Shown piece by piece: positions 24,673 through 36,562 of a stretch of 64,000 nt of DNA. Within the stretch, counting starts at the first letter, position 1; each line of letters starts with the position of its first letter. The notes under the pieces are model-generated. The model was not told where the DNA came from and did not search any database. It was given only the letters and a program-made list of their open reading frames with translations. Position numbers and translations under genes: made by a program. The DNA comes from Triplophysa rosa (lineage: Eukaryota > Chordata > Actinopteri > Cypriniformes > Nemacheilidae), in assembly GCF_024868665.1 (NCBI RefSeq), contig NC_079891.1:15094243-15158242 (forward strand). Direction: 5' to 3'.

Positions 24673-25628
24673 ACTTAAAGGAGACATCAGATGAAAACCC
24701 CATTTTTTTGTGTTTAAGTGCTATAATGTAATATTTATCAACAGTCTGAATTGATGTAAATATATCGTATATATAGATTTAGATTTAGATTTTAGATTTA
24801 GATATAGGAGGATAATGTTAGCATATGATAGTGAAGGGAGCTAAGTCAGTCACGGGCTAAATAGAACATGCAACGCCAGTGTTAAACTTACTTTATATAA
24901 GTGCAGATGGACACTTGGAGTTTAGCTGTATGAATGTTAATACATAATGTGCGTCAATATGTTTAGCTGCGGCAAGCTGTTTGTTTTGCTAATGAACAGG
25001 GGCGAACACTGGGGTTAGTTTCATTTTAAACGTCTCAAATCATTCGTGCTTAGGCTGAAAAATCTGTCACAGCAAACTAGCTCTCACGTTGTGTGTGTAA
25101 CGTTATAACTTGTCAATGACAAGTGCTAAAATCCACGTAATTCCGCTGAGATCTGCAGTGGATTCCGTGGATTTTAGGTAAGCATACACGCACAACGTAA
25201 GCGCATTAGGATGCGCTGTTTGCTGTGACTAATTTTTTTTGTCTCCAGACGAATGATTTGAGACGTTTAAGACAAAACTAACCGCAGAGGAATTCAGGAA
25301 ATATAATTTAGTTAAACCATTGCCATGGCAGTTACTATACGTGTGTTGTGTTGACACGCCGGACAGAAGGGGGGTGGGGTTCGCTGTAACTCATTATCAG
25401 TTAAAGAGACATGCACCAAAACGGGTTGCTGTGAGCATAGCTGTTTTTGACGAGGCAAGAAGGGTTTTGTTTACACAGCCATTGAGTGTTTTTAAGCAAA
25501 ATATGTTCCAGACATTTCATGAATACCCTAATAAATCATACCAACTTGTTGAAAGTGCTCGTCCGAGGAGACCTTTAAGCACTAAACTAAGTCACCATAA
25601 ATATAAAAGTGCATTATCTGAAAATTAA
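24673..25628. mobile_element. Non-autonomous DNA repeat with internal inverted arms
   Basis: Left part begins TTAAAGGAGACATCAGATGA and reads TGTTTAAGTGCTATAATGTA. The right part contains GGAGACCTTTAAGCACTAAA, related inverted sequence. A second, inner inverted repeat pairs AAACGTCTCAAATCATTCGT (25028-25047) with ACGAATGATTTGAGACGTTT (25249-25268), and CACAGCAAAC with GTTTGCTGTG. The composition matches a widespread cyprinid non-autonomous family. Boundaries are approximate, and the 102-codon frame at 25320-25628 is part of the repeat. Confidence 0.5.
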
Positions 25629-28600
25629 GCCTTTTCTGTATGACTCACCACACAATGTCTGTGTATTTCACCCGTTGTCGAAACAATAAGGTATAATACA
25701 GCTGCTCTAAATTGTAATGAAGCATACAGCGATAAACACTTGCACCCGCAGAAGGATCATCATCCGGCCCCTTCATCAAAGTACATAAACTAACACAGAG
25801 CCAAGTGAAACATCTGATGGAAATTTAATTATTTTATTTCTTGTGATATTCTTTTATTTCTTACCCTTGTTTTTTGAATGCATTAAAAAGTATTTTGTAC
25901 TGAGGTATGATAGAAAGATAGAAACTGAGCATGTGCACATGTTTGCTTACTTCATTGCACACAAGGGAAGTGAAAACTGTGTCTGTGTGTACATGATGTC
26001 CTTTGACCTAATGTCTTTTTTCCTGATTAGAGTTTGGTAGAATTGGTTGTTAGAGTTCTTTAGTAGGAGACTTCTGCTTTCAAAGCGACACCTGTCTGAC
26101 TTTAACTTCCTCTTGTCTTCTCACTGCTGAACTTTCTGTATGTCGGGTGACCTTTTTGTAGTAAAAATTTTCATTCCCACCTATAATAGGTTAAATATAT
26201 TTTTTCCACAACAAACACACAAGCACAAGGCTAGTGGCTGAGCAAATGAAGAGGGCGGAGCAAAAACTGGGGAAAGAATAAAAAAAGGAAGATTGGTTGA
26301 AGGAAGTTGGTAAAGAAACTGTGTGTGTGTGTTTGACAAAAGCCCATTTACTTGACATTGACCAAGAGCACAAACCTTCTCACTTATAGCCAAACAATGC
26401 CCCATTTTGACCTATGGTCACTCATTAGATCTATTTACCAACGTTGAATACTATCGCCTAAGAGACCTGAGAATCTCTATGTGTATTCAGATTTTCTCAT
26501 AAATGAGAATAGCAGAAACTTAAAAAAATGAGCGTGGATGAGATAGATCAATGTAGAAAGGGAGTCAGAAAGAAGAAAACTTGCTGACACGGGGCATAAC
26601 TTAATTTCCACGGTCACAGGGCAGCTGTGAGGAGCAGCCTGCTGTGGAGGACCATTTTAACTTCAATGGCTCCAGTGACCCTGAAGAGCAGCTCAGTCTT
26701 CATCTCAGCTTCACTCCCATTGAAAGATGTGACCAAAAGGATTTATAGGCCCGATTTAAAGAAACAAGTCATCAATGGCAGTTTCCTATTGATCGTGCCC
26801 ATGCCTCAAGAGAGTATACAACTGTGTTGGTATGTGGGTTTAGAGATTCAACCCCTAAGGAGATGAAAGTAAACAAGATGCTACACTGTTTAAGACAAGG
26901 AGGGTTAGGACTGTATGGTGAATAAAACAGATGTTTAGCACATTTAAGCTTGTTTAACATATTTTGGAGGGTGAATAGGGATTATTTGCAATGTTGTATC
27001 CCAACATAGCAACCATGAATAAAGTTTGTATTTGTGTGTGCAGGATTTTTTTATTTTTCTCTCATTTATTTCACTGTATTAGATGAATTAATGTCAGATG
27101 AATCACTCGTGAGCACGGAGGAGTTTTTGGAACATTCCACCACTCAACCGTACTTTCCAAAACCTGACAGATCTCAATACCCTACTGTAAGATTAAATAC
27201 CAGGTTACCTTCTCTGGATAAGACTTTCGATTTACATGTCAACCTATAAAAAACATGCTATTAAAAAATGCCAAATAAATGTAAATTTCAGCAAATATTT
27301 AGGGCCACTATGTATTTGGTTTCGTTAATAAATATTTGTTTTATATCTTAAAACAAAAAAAATCAATGTGTTAGTAGCACATTCAAGGTGTTATAAACTC
27401 GTGACATACCAAAAATGCAAGGAGAGTAAATCAGATCTGTGGAGTCATTCTTGATTGCTGCCTTCTGAAACCGTTCTGAAGCTTCCTACTTGTGATGTTG
27501 TGTTAACTTCCCAGGAAACCTACAACCTTGTTTTAAAGCAAGCGATTATACTTTATAGCCAACAGGCTCTCAAACAGGCAACATGAAGTCAAGAGCTCAC
27601 TCACCAGCGGTCACCATGAATTACAAAACACAACAACATCAAATGATTAACTAAGTGCAATATCAATCAAAGACAATAAAATGGAGAGCACAAACAGCGA
27701 GAGGGAAGGAGCGAAGAAAAGCTTAACAGAATAAATAATGAAGCCCTAGTGAGGGAGTTGTTAAGAGTTAATAGTCTCTCAGAACCTGAATGGGGGCTGG
27801 GGGTCTCACTCTATTAAATCGACCCCCAGGGCCATGGGCCAAATTGCCCCCAGTTGTTGTCCTGAAAGAATTCATCCTTCACATTCATTTCCTCCATTAT
27901 GCCGTTTCTTTTCATGGCAAAGACCATGCCAAAGTACCCATGGTTTGGGTTACTAACTTGGTACAATCTGAGAGAGAGTGTTCATGTGGGAGAAAGAACG
28001 AAGAGGGGTTATAAATATGTTAAATTGGTGTGCAAGTTTAAGTGGCTTTGTAGCAAACACAAATAGGCCTTCGGCATTATTAATGAATTCAATGCAAATG
28101 GATTTGCATTTTAACACAAAACCCGCATGGGATGCGTTGATTTTTAAACCCAAAAGAATTTTAATTCTCAGTTAAATTTAACTGTATACGGTCATATATG
28201 TGTTACCTGTGTCGATTGTTCTTTGCTCAAAAGTCACTGTTGCCATTATCACATGCCTCAGAGTTTCATACGCGGTTCTCAAGCTGCGTTTACTTCACTA
28301 TTTATGAGGGAATTTTGTGTATTTAAGATATGTGAGATTAGAAGAGGAAACTTCCATTTATGGTCCATCTGAGGTCTGTTGTCTGGTTCACCTTCATCCC
28401 CTCGTTTATCATACTGTACACATTCATTTACCCCCAATCAAAACCAATACTCATCCCATGTACTTTACATTTTATTTATCTATTTTTAAGACCTTTATGA
28501 CCTAACAAGTATTTGAGAAGTTTTCCAAAAGAATTTTCCAAATGGTTTTCTCACCAAATATTAAATATCGTATTGATCTTTCTTTGGGAACAGCTGCACC

Positions 28601-31016
28601 ATCATTCTTCGGTATGTAAGGGGTACATTTGGGTGCTTCTGGTAGACAGAGTGAGGGGTAGGAAGTTAAAAATCAAGGAGCTGGAGAAAAAAATAAGACA
28701 TAAGAGCTTTGGCAGCCGTGGGCAATAAAAAAAAAACGCCAGATATGAGACGAGCGATACCCAGCTGCCTTGAATCAGATCTGCTCCCAATGGACAACAA
28801 CTGCAGCAGAGAGGGTCAAATATTTCCTCCATCCTTCCTCACAGACACATATATGTAATCCCCATCCCCCAACCCATGTCATAACAGGAACCAAAATAAC
28901 GCCCTGTTTGTGCTCTCTCTTTCTACATCCCCTCAGGACAGGACTGGGAAAGAAAATGTTTCGGCTTCAGACTGCCTTTTTTCTTTCACAATCACTTTGC
29001 TTGACAAACCTGCTCCAGTTCGCTTCTTTCCAAACAATGTGTTAGCTGCACCCTTTTTGTTTGTTTCCAAAAACATTTTGTTTTGGAGCTGAAAAGCGTT
29101 GACTTTATCCTACATGTACAAAACAAAGCTGAGGTAATGACAATCATAAACCTGCTTGTCTGAATAATTTAATTCAGCTCAAACACAATATAAAAAATTG
29201 TTGATGTGTGATCTAATCTGTTTTATCATTTACTAAAACTCGTACCAAATTTTACAGTTTTTTTGACAATTTCTCGTGTATTTTTGAAATACGGTCAGAA
29301 AATGAAAAATTCTGAAAAAAAGCCGCAAATTTACATGAAAACTGGGAAAAACGGTTAATTTACAGTTTATTTATGGCTCCCCAGCTGCCAGAAAGTTTCA
29401 GTTTTTTTACGTTTTTTTAATGGTTAATTTCAATGTACTGATACTTTCAGTGATATGTTTTCATTACAATAATATTATCTTTTCTGCCTTCCTTTATTTT
29501 CTTATTTGTTAACTTATTATAATTATTTTTGGCAAAGGTGGACAACTTGGAATAAGTAAAATAGAAAGAATCTTCTTTAACTTGTTTTTCCCATTATCTT
29601 TCAGCCCTGGCCTTTGCTTGGCTAAGAGAATGGCCTTGCACTTTGGAGCTGAGCAAAACTGGTGGAAACAACAGCTGTTGCTTTCACAGAAACTTTTTCA
29701 CTGCATGCCCCGCTCTTCCAAAGAACGTTGAAAGTTAAAAGGGCTTGGTCACCAAGGAAACAACCATCACCCCTCCCCCACACACCCACACGCTCTTTTC
29801 CTGGATGGGTATTGGTTTACAATCCATATTGAGGCGGTGGGAGAACAGATCTTTAGCCTGGATCCTCCAGCCTTCATTATGGCACCTTGATGAAGGATGA
29901 AGAAGGAATCCAACACAATTATTTCTCCTCTGACCCTTCTCGCTCAACACACTTGATGAGCGAGTGGGGGGGATGAGGAATTTTAATCAGAGATCCTGAC
30001 ATCCTGCTCGGGGTTCTGTTGCAGTGTTTAACTGGCCTGTGGTTCTGAGCCAGGTGTGTGTTTTGTGTCCCTAGACATCTTCCAATATGAGTGCCAGTTT
30101 ATTGATGTTTTTTTTTAATCAAATTACAGCTGGTTAGCTCAAAATGAAAAGTCTGAATTTATGAAAGCTTTTCCAATGTAGAAAAAGAAAAGAACTTAAG
30201 TCCAGGGCCAACATTAACTGAAGATACAACTTGCAGAGACCTTTTGGAGTTTTAATGTGAAGAAGCAACCATTTTGAGGTGTTCGTGTAAACCACACATT
30301 ATTGTCGGAAAAGGATTACAAATGCATTACAATACATAAGCCTTCATCTAAAGATTTATGAATCATTAACAATAAATGACTGTGCTTAAATCCAGCATAA
30401 ATATTTCCATGTTGTTGCACTTTTATAAGACAGATAATTTTAGTGAAGGCTTGGCAAACTCCAATTTCCTTGTGAATAGCTTATTGAAGTTAAAGTTTTA
30501 TTCCATTTATTGCAGATTTACAGTTACAGTTAAATTTCAGACAGACATTTAGACTTGGTCAAAATATATGAAACTTGTTTGTTCTGTTTATATTACCATA
30601 TTTATAGTTGTGTGTTCATAAATTGTTCCTTTTATCTTTGGAAAGTATTAAAGATCGACCATAAAAGCCCAGCAGTCTATTTCAAGTAAACAATTATATC
30701 TTGCCAAGGGCATGAAATTAATATTACATTTCGGTTACTAATTACAGAGTAATAGAATTCTCATTTAGCAGTTAAGAGTCTGCACATCATTTTTTTAATA
30801 TGCGTGTTTCCATCTATCCTTGTTCAGTGTGTTTAGCACAAACCACAACACACGTTTACATCATGTTGTCATTTAACTTCTGAGGAATGCTTTGGGCAGG
30901 ATTTACCTCAGTAAACCTTACAGTGTCATTCATGCCCTCTTTTAATCTTCTTATGCCCATATAGAGCTGTAAGCAAAAAATAGGCATCAAGCGACTTTTG
31001 TTTCATTTTAACATTA
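25629..31016. other. Intergenic, mostly unique with a few relics
   Basis: No gene recognised. A degenerate DNA-repeat relic lies at about 29255-29420 (TTTGAAATACGGTCAGAAAA, then TGGCTCCCCAGCTGCCAGAA). Stretches 27.8-28.15 kb and 29.58-30.06 kb are of balanced composition and repeat-poor. All short frames lack recognisable domains. Confidence 0.45.
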
Positions 31017-31190
31017 CACTTAAAGTGATAGTTAACCCAAAAATGAAAATTCTGTCATCATTTACTACCCTCCTGTCATTTCAAACCTGTGTGACTTTGT
31101 TTCATCTGCAGAACACAAAAGAAGATATTTTGAAGAATGTTTGTAACTGAACAACGGTGGTACCCATTCACTTCTATTGTATTTTAATAT
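31017..31190 (+). repeat. Partial GGGTGAACTATCCC-family repeat
   Basis: Contains AAAAATGAAAATTCTGTCAT followed by TCTGCAGAACACAAAAGAAG. It is one arm of the palindromic family seen in full at 36210-36562. Confidence 0.75.
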
Positions 31191-33668
31191 TGGTTGGCTT
31201 TTCAAGGTACCCTGCTATTGTTATATGAACCAGAGAGAATATACAAGCACCTGCTGAAACTGTGGAAAACACCCACAATTCCTTAGGGGATTATTTCCCG
31301 TTTATTGTATGATCGCTTTGTTTCAAAAGAGATAATAGTTAAACCTCATAAGATAGTAAGGTCAATATTCTATTGCTACCTTTCTCACACTGCTTTAACA
31401 AGTTGCCCTTTACCATTGATCTGAAAGTGTTTCTCACACAAGAGCTTTAGAATCCAAAAAGTGAACATATCAGTGTTTTATAGATCAGTGCAAAAGCCTT
31501 CAGATTTGGGTGTCTGAAGAGATGTGAGACCATGTGGTTTTACACTATATGTCATGCTTTGTAAAAAAACATGTTCATTTTCTTGTGGATCATCCCACGG
31601 CTCTTGTAACTCTTGAGATAACTCCTATGCCATGCTCTCATATAATTTATTAGCTGTAGTATTAATGTTAATATTAGTACTGTATCACTGATTTTTACAA
31701 ATAATAACATCATATTTTGTGCATTATTGTCAGCTATTTAAAATGCGGTATATTTAAAGTATTACATAGGTTATCCTGTTGGAGTATTAAGGGAACTCAA
31801 ACAAACTCACAGCAGAGAACAATGATGTTAATGTGGGAATCAGAGAGTCAGAGAAGCTTTTCAGACAGAATCTGAGTCCTCACCACTCAAAAGTGCTTAA
31901 CCACACAGTGTAGCCATGAAGAGGTTAAAGGGTCAAATTTGCCTTTTCATCCTTTGATATCAGCACCCCAGAGCACCTGTTTTCACCCCTCATCTTGGTT
32001 TTCCTCATTTTTGTTTATTTTGGGACGTATCAATTTGCTCCAGGCATTTCACAGCTCCAGTTCTAATATGGCCAATGAGATCTGTGGGATTCTTAACCCT
32101 TCTGCCCTGAGCCGCTGGATAGGAAACAGTTGTTCAGTGCATCAACACAGCCAACCCCTTAAACAAACTGTTTTAGAAGGAGTGATATACCAATTAACGG
32201 GGGTGAGTTGTCACAAGGGCTGTGTCTTATGTACTCTTGGGCTTTGATACAGAAGTCCATCCGCTTTTAAACAGCTAGTTTAAAATTGTCTTGAAATACA
32301 AGAGTTTTCATTGAATTGTTCAAATATGAAACATCTATAGCAAAAATAAGATGTTTGCAGATAGCAGACAGTATCATCTAGCAACAGCAAGGCGCTATTA
32401 CCTGCACCTGTTGCAGACTCTCTCACCTGGAGGTGTGAAATGGAAAACGGATCTTCATTGTTATAGTCAGCAACATTTGGAAAGCACAAGTGATACATTC
32501 TAAAATCAAGCATGATGCATTCTCAGCAATATTAATAATAATAATTCAACAGTCTGTTGCGAGAATTAGCGTCCGAAAGTAACACATGGAAACATGTCAA
32601 ACCCAAGCTAAATTTCACAACCCATCTGATTCAAGGAGCTTCTTCCAGTTCTCTCAGCCTTCTCTGTGTGTGTCGACCTTCTTCAAAACCACCAGGCTGA
32701 GAATTTCCCTTTTGGTCTTCACTTTCACACCTTCACAGTAGGTCATTCCTCCATTTCTCTTTTCATCTTTTTGTGTTCATATGGAGAGCACAATCCAAAC
32801 TCCCCCTCAACCTCAACATGAAGCTAGTGTTAGCACATCCAGCTGAGAGAAAAGTCAACAGTCCTTTAAAAGTTTTCATGAAGTACAAGAAGGTCTGGAG
32901 AGGAACCAGGGGTGGGAGTATGGGGACAGTGGGATTATTATTTTATCACAGTTTGCATTATCACTAAATTCTTAACATTTTGTATTATTATTTCATTATT
33001 ATTACTTGTGTTATACCCAAACAAAACTATATGGGAATATAATGCAATATATTAAACAATACATTTCCATATTTTGGAACCAAGTGCTTATATTTTTCAT
33101 AATATGAAAAGAGGAAATTCTTTATGTACTAGTTAATATATTGTAATGTTCTAATATATGAACAATGTACAATATATTTTTAAATATAGCTTATATAAAC
33201 AATTTCATGTGTTGACAGTAGTACTGTATATTTTCTTTGCGTAAAGTAAGGGGAAGGCATCAATTTGGTTTAAAAAGCACACCTTTTAGGATAACGCTTA
33301 GTTTGTGAGGAAAATTCAAAGACATAATCATGTCAAAACAAGCACAAGGAGATTAACCCAAGCACAACTCTTTGACAGCTATGAAAGCCCAATACATCTT
33401 CTGCTAAACCCTTATGTGTCTGAATGCTGTTTGAAAGGATTGTACACAGTGAGTAATTCAATGAAATATATCTGCTCTTTTTAATCAGAATCCTTTTATG
33501 TGATCATTATAATCCTATATAATGCAATCAAAATAATAATTATTAAAGGAAAAGTTCCCCAAATATGAACAAATGACAGGGTTGGAACAACATGAGAGTG
33601 AGAATAAGATGCTACAATATTATTATGCTTAAATTATGAATATGCAACCATTACATTCTCAATGAATT
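31191..33668. other. Intergenic, AT-rich
   Basis: No gene recognised. Very AT-rich from 32.9 to 33.6 kb. A short relic of the GGGATAGTTCACCC family may start at about 33545. Frames such as 31939-32247 have no domain. Confidence 0.45.
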
Positions 33669-33840
33669 ACATTTTTACATTTACATTTAGTCATTTAGCA
33701 GACGCTTTTAAGCGACTTACAAAGAGTTCAGGGAGCAATAAGCGATATGTCATACAGGAGCAATAATACAATAGGTGCCAATACAAAGTTACTGGTTTCA
33801 ACAAAAGCTAGACCACTACCTGTTGAGAGAAAGAGTGTTA

Positions 33841-34566
33841 TGCCTCGTTTCCACTGAGCAGTACGGTTCGGTACAGTACAGTATGGTATGCTTCGTTACG
33901 GGTAACCATTATCAGGCTTGCGTTTCCACTGACAACAGGTAGGCTTGGTGTACGCCGGAAAGTAGCGATCGACGTCATTCTCAAGCAACAAAGCAATCTG
34001 TAATGACAATGGCGCTTCCTGTGTTGTCGTTCCCCCAAAGAGTATAGATACCAAGAGGCGCAACTTTGAGAGAAAACAGAGCGGCTGCCATTTTGGGGTG
34101 AAAATGCTTGATATCTGACAATGTTTCTAAAGAGCCAAGGCTTTTGTCGTCATGTATTATCATCATTCAGGTTGAATTTCAGCTTTAATGTTTTATTTTT
34201 TAAACAAAGCAGCTGATATTGCCATCGCCACAGCAGAAAGCAGAGTCGCTTTCACCCCAAAATGGCGGAAACACATGGCGCAGGTGTCGCAATGGAACGT
34301 TATATTGAGTTTCGCCTCTCTATACTCTTTGGTTCCCCTTGTAGCACGTGCAAGTGACGATTCTCTGTAAACCAGCCTTCTGCGGTGAGACTAGCTCCAC
34401 CCATTAGGTTCCGGTACTATTGGTACTACTAGGTATCCTTACGAAAGGGTCCCAAAAAAGTGGTACGGTACGGTTCGCTATTTTGGTACCATTCACAGTG
34501 GAAACGGAAAAAATTGCGTACCGTACTGAACCGTACTGAACCATACCACTCAGTGGAAACGAGGCA
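33841..34566. mobile_element. PIF/Harbinger-type MITE, 726 bp, TTA duplication
   Basis: Perfect 18-bp inverted ends (TGCCTCGTTTCCACTGAG) continue into GTACGGTTC-rich subterminal sequence. TTA flanks both sides (33838-33840 and 34567-34569), matching the TWA target preference of PIF/Harbinger. Inside, an inner inverted repeat pairs CCCCCAAAGAGTATAGA (near 34031) with CTATACTCTTTGGTTCCCC (near 34320), and CCATTTTGGGGTGAAA (34088) with TTTCACCCCAAAATGG (34250). No transposase. It inserted into the L2 LINE 3' UTR. Confidence 0.82.
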
Positions 34567-34581
34567 TTAGTGTTTTTTTTT

Positions 34582-36178
34582 TCATTTGTCTGTCAAGTAT
34601 TCACAGAAGAGATGGGTTTTAAGTAGTTTTTTGAATGTTGTGAAAGATGTGGTTGACCGGACCGAGTTAGGAAGAATGTTCCACCAGGAAGGAGTTGTGA
34701 ATGAGAATGAGCGGGAAAGCGATTTACTGCCCTTATGGGAAGGCAAAACAAGACGCCGCTGGTTTGCTGAACGCAGGGTTCTTGATGGGGTGTAGGAGTG
34801 TAGGAGGGTGAGAAAGAATGCCGGCGCAGATCCAGTGATAGTCCTGTAGGCAAGCATTAGTGACTTGAATCTGATACGGGCTTCAACCGGTAGCCAGTGG
34901 AGAGAGATGAAAAGGGGTGTCACGTGAGCCCTTTTGGACTGTTGGAAGACGAGGCGTGCTGCTGCGTTCTGAACCAGCTGGAGTGGTTTGATAGCCTTTG
35001 CAGGAAGACCAGCAAGGAGAGCATTGCAGTAGTCCAACCTTGAGATTACCAGGGACTGGACAAGGAGTTGTGCCGCATACTCAGTGAGATAGGGTCTAAC
35101 CTTTCTAATGTTGAATAAGGCATATAGGCATGACCGCGTTGTCTTTGCAATGTGATCATTGAAGGACAGCTGTTCATCAAATATGACTCCGAGGTTCCTG
35201 GCTGTTTTGGAAGGAGTGATTGTGGTATTGCCAAGTTGGATGCACTGTAAAAAAATGTAAACCTTTACAACAACAAAAAATCTTAGTACTAATTTCTCCT
35301 AGCTTTTTCTTGTTCACTCAACGTTTTGAAATAGAAGTTCTACTGACTTAAAATAATGAATTGGAGATACAAAAAATAATTCATTGGGATAACTCAGGAT
35401 TATTAATTTTCTTGAGAGGTCATTAGTTGTCACAACATAGTCAAGTTAACATAATGAACAACATAACAAATTATTTTTGTTGGCTGAACATAAATAAAGA
35501 ATATAAATTGGTTATTTAAAAATAAACAAATATTTTTGTCTTTTACTACAATTTGAGTAAACTTTGATCTAACAACTGATTGAATAGTTTGAGTTACGTT
35601 GGGTCTGCACTTACACCTCAACATTGAACACACAAACGTCAACCATGATAACAATCAAAAACAATCATTCATTAAAAAAACTCTATCACAACAGATAATA
35701 AACAGTAACAACAAGATTAAAGCATAAATTATTCCAGCAAGAACTAAAACACTAATCTTTAAAAGGAAAACACCGAATTGAAAATGCTGCAGTGCATCTT
35801 GGGAACTTTCAAACTCTTGTTTGTTCATTGTACATTGACGTAACTAAATTTTTTTACATTTATAGAGGTCTTTTTGAGTGCTTGCAAAGAATTTTTCACA
35901 CAACTCATATTTTTAAGTTAATGAAGAAAATGTTTGGGTACAATGAATGAACTTATTAAAAGAAGTTCTGTGAACTTTTTCATGGACTTTTGCTCAACCA
36001 ACACAACAAAATTAGTTGTTTGAACATTTTTTGAGTTGGGTTTTTTACAGTGTGGTGAGATCATGTTGTACCGTGGGGTGTGCCGAAAATACAAGCAGTT
36101 CTGTCTTGGCAGGGTTCAGCTGGAGGTGATGCTCTTTCATCCAAGCTGAGATGTCTTCGTGGCATTCTTCTAGGAATT
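34582..36178 (-). pseudogene. L2 ORF2 C-terminal remnant, interrupted
   Basis: On the minus strand from 36178 the LINE product reads EECHEDISAWMKEHHLQLNP then KTELLVFSAHPTVQHD. It is cut at 36053/35242 by the EnSpm-like insertion, then resumes with NTTITPSKTARNLGVIFDEQ, LDYCNALLAGLP, LQLVQNAAARLVFQQ, LHWLPVEARIRFKSLM and FKKLLKTHLF, ending near 34590. These are the thumb/C-terminal blocks of L2 reverse transcriptase. The catalytic core is absent, so the piece is dead. It belongs to a different L2 subfamily from the copy at 1916-5092. Confidence 0.85.
35243..36052 (+). mobile_element. EnSpm/CACTA-like non-autonomous transposon, 810 bp
   Basis: Inverted ends CACTGTAAAAAA and TTTTTTACAGTG, with TG on both sides (35241-35242 and 36053-36054). 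Collapsing one TG restores the L2 LINE reading frame across the junction, so the boundaries and 2-bp duplication are well supported. Non-coding and AT-rich. Shares a GCATCTTGGGAACT block (35794) with the copy at 50763-51588, so both are one family. Confidence 0.82.
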
Positions 36179-36209
36179 AACTGGACTTGAGAAAAATATC
36201 ATGCTGATT

Positions 36210-36562
36210 TTAAAGGGATAGTTCGCCCAAAAATGTCATCATTTTCTCCCCCTCAAGTTGTTACAAACCTGTATACATTTCTTTGTTTGGTTGAACACAA
36301 AGAAAGATATTTGGAAAATTTTAGCAACTGAGATTTCTGGGACACCATTGACTGCCATAGTAGAAATACTGTATCTAATGTATAGTTTTTTTGTTCATTT
36401 TAATTGTAGTCAATGGTGCCCCAGAAATCTCAGTTGCTGACATTCTTCCGAATATCTTTCTTTGTGGTCAACAGAACAAAGAAATTAAAACAGGTTTGGA
36501 ACAACTTGAGGTTTAGTAATTCATGACAGAATTTTCATTTTTGGGTGAACTATCCCTTTAAA
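36210..36562. repeat. Palindromic repeat, full copy (GGGTGAACTATCCC family)
   Basis: Starts TTAAAGGGATAGTTCGCCCA and ends GGGTGAACTATCCCTTTAAA. The inner arms pair TCTGGGACACCATTGACTGC with CAATGGTGCCCCAGAAATCT. The whole unit is a foldback MITE of about 350 bp. Confidence 0.85.

Larger units (their letters stand above)
33669..36178 (-). mobile_element. 5'-truncated L2 LINE, split by two DNA transposons
   Basis: Minus-strand LINE. Its 3' end at 33669 onward carries the fish L2-type terminus (AGCGTCTGCTAAATGACTAA when read on the minus strand) and an ACATTT-type tail. The coding part at 34582-35242 and 36053-36178 is ORF2 C-terminal sequence. It is interrupted by a PIF/Harbinger MITE (33841-34566) in the 3' UTR and an EnSpm-like element (35243-36052) in the ORF. 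Sequence upstream of 36178 is missing, so it is 5'-truncated. Confidence 0.82.
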
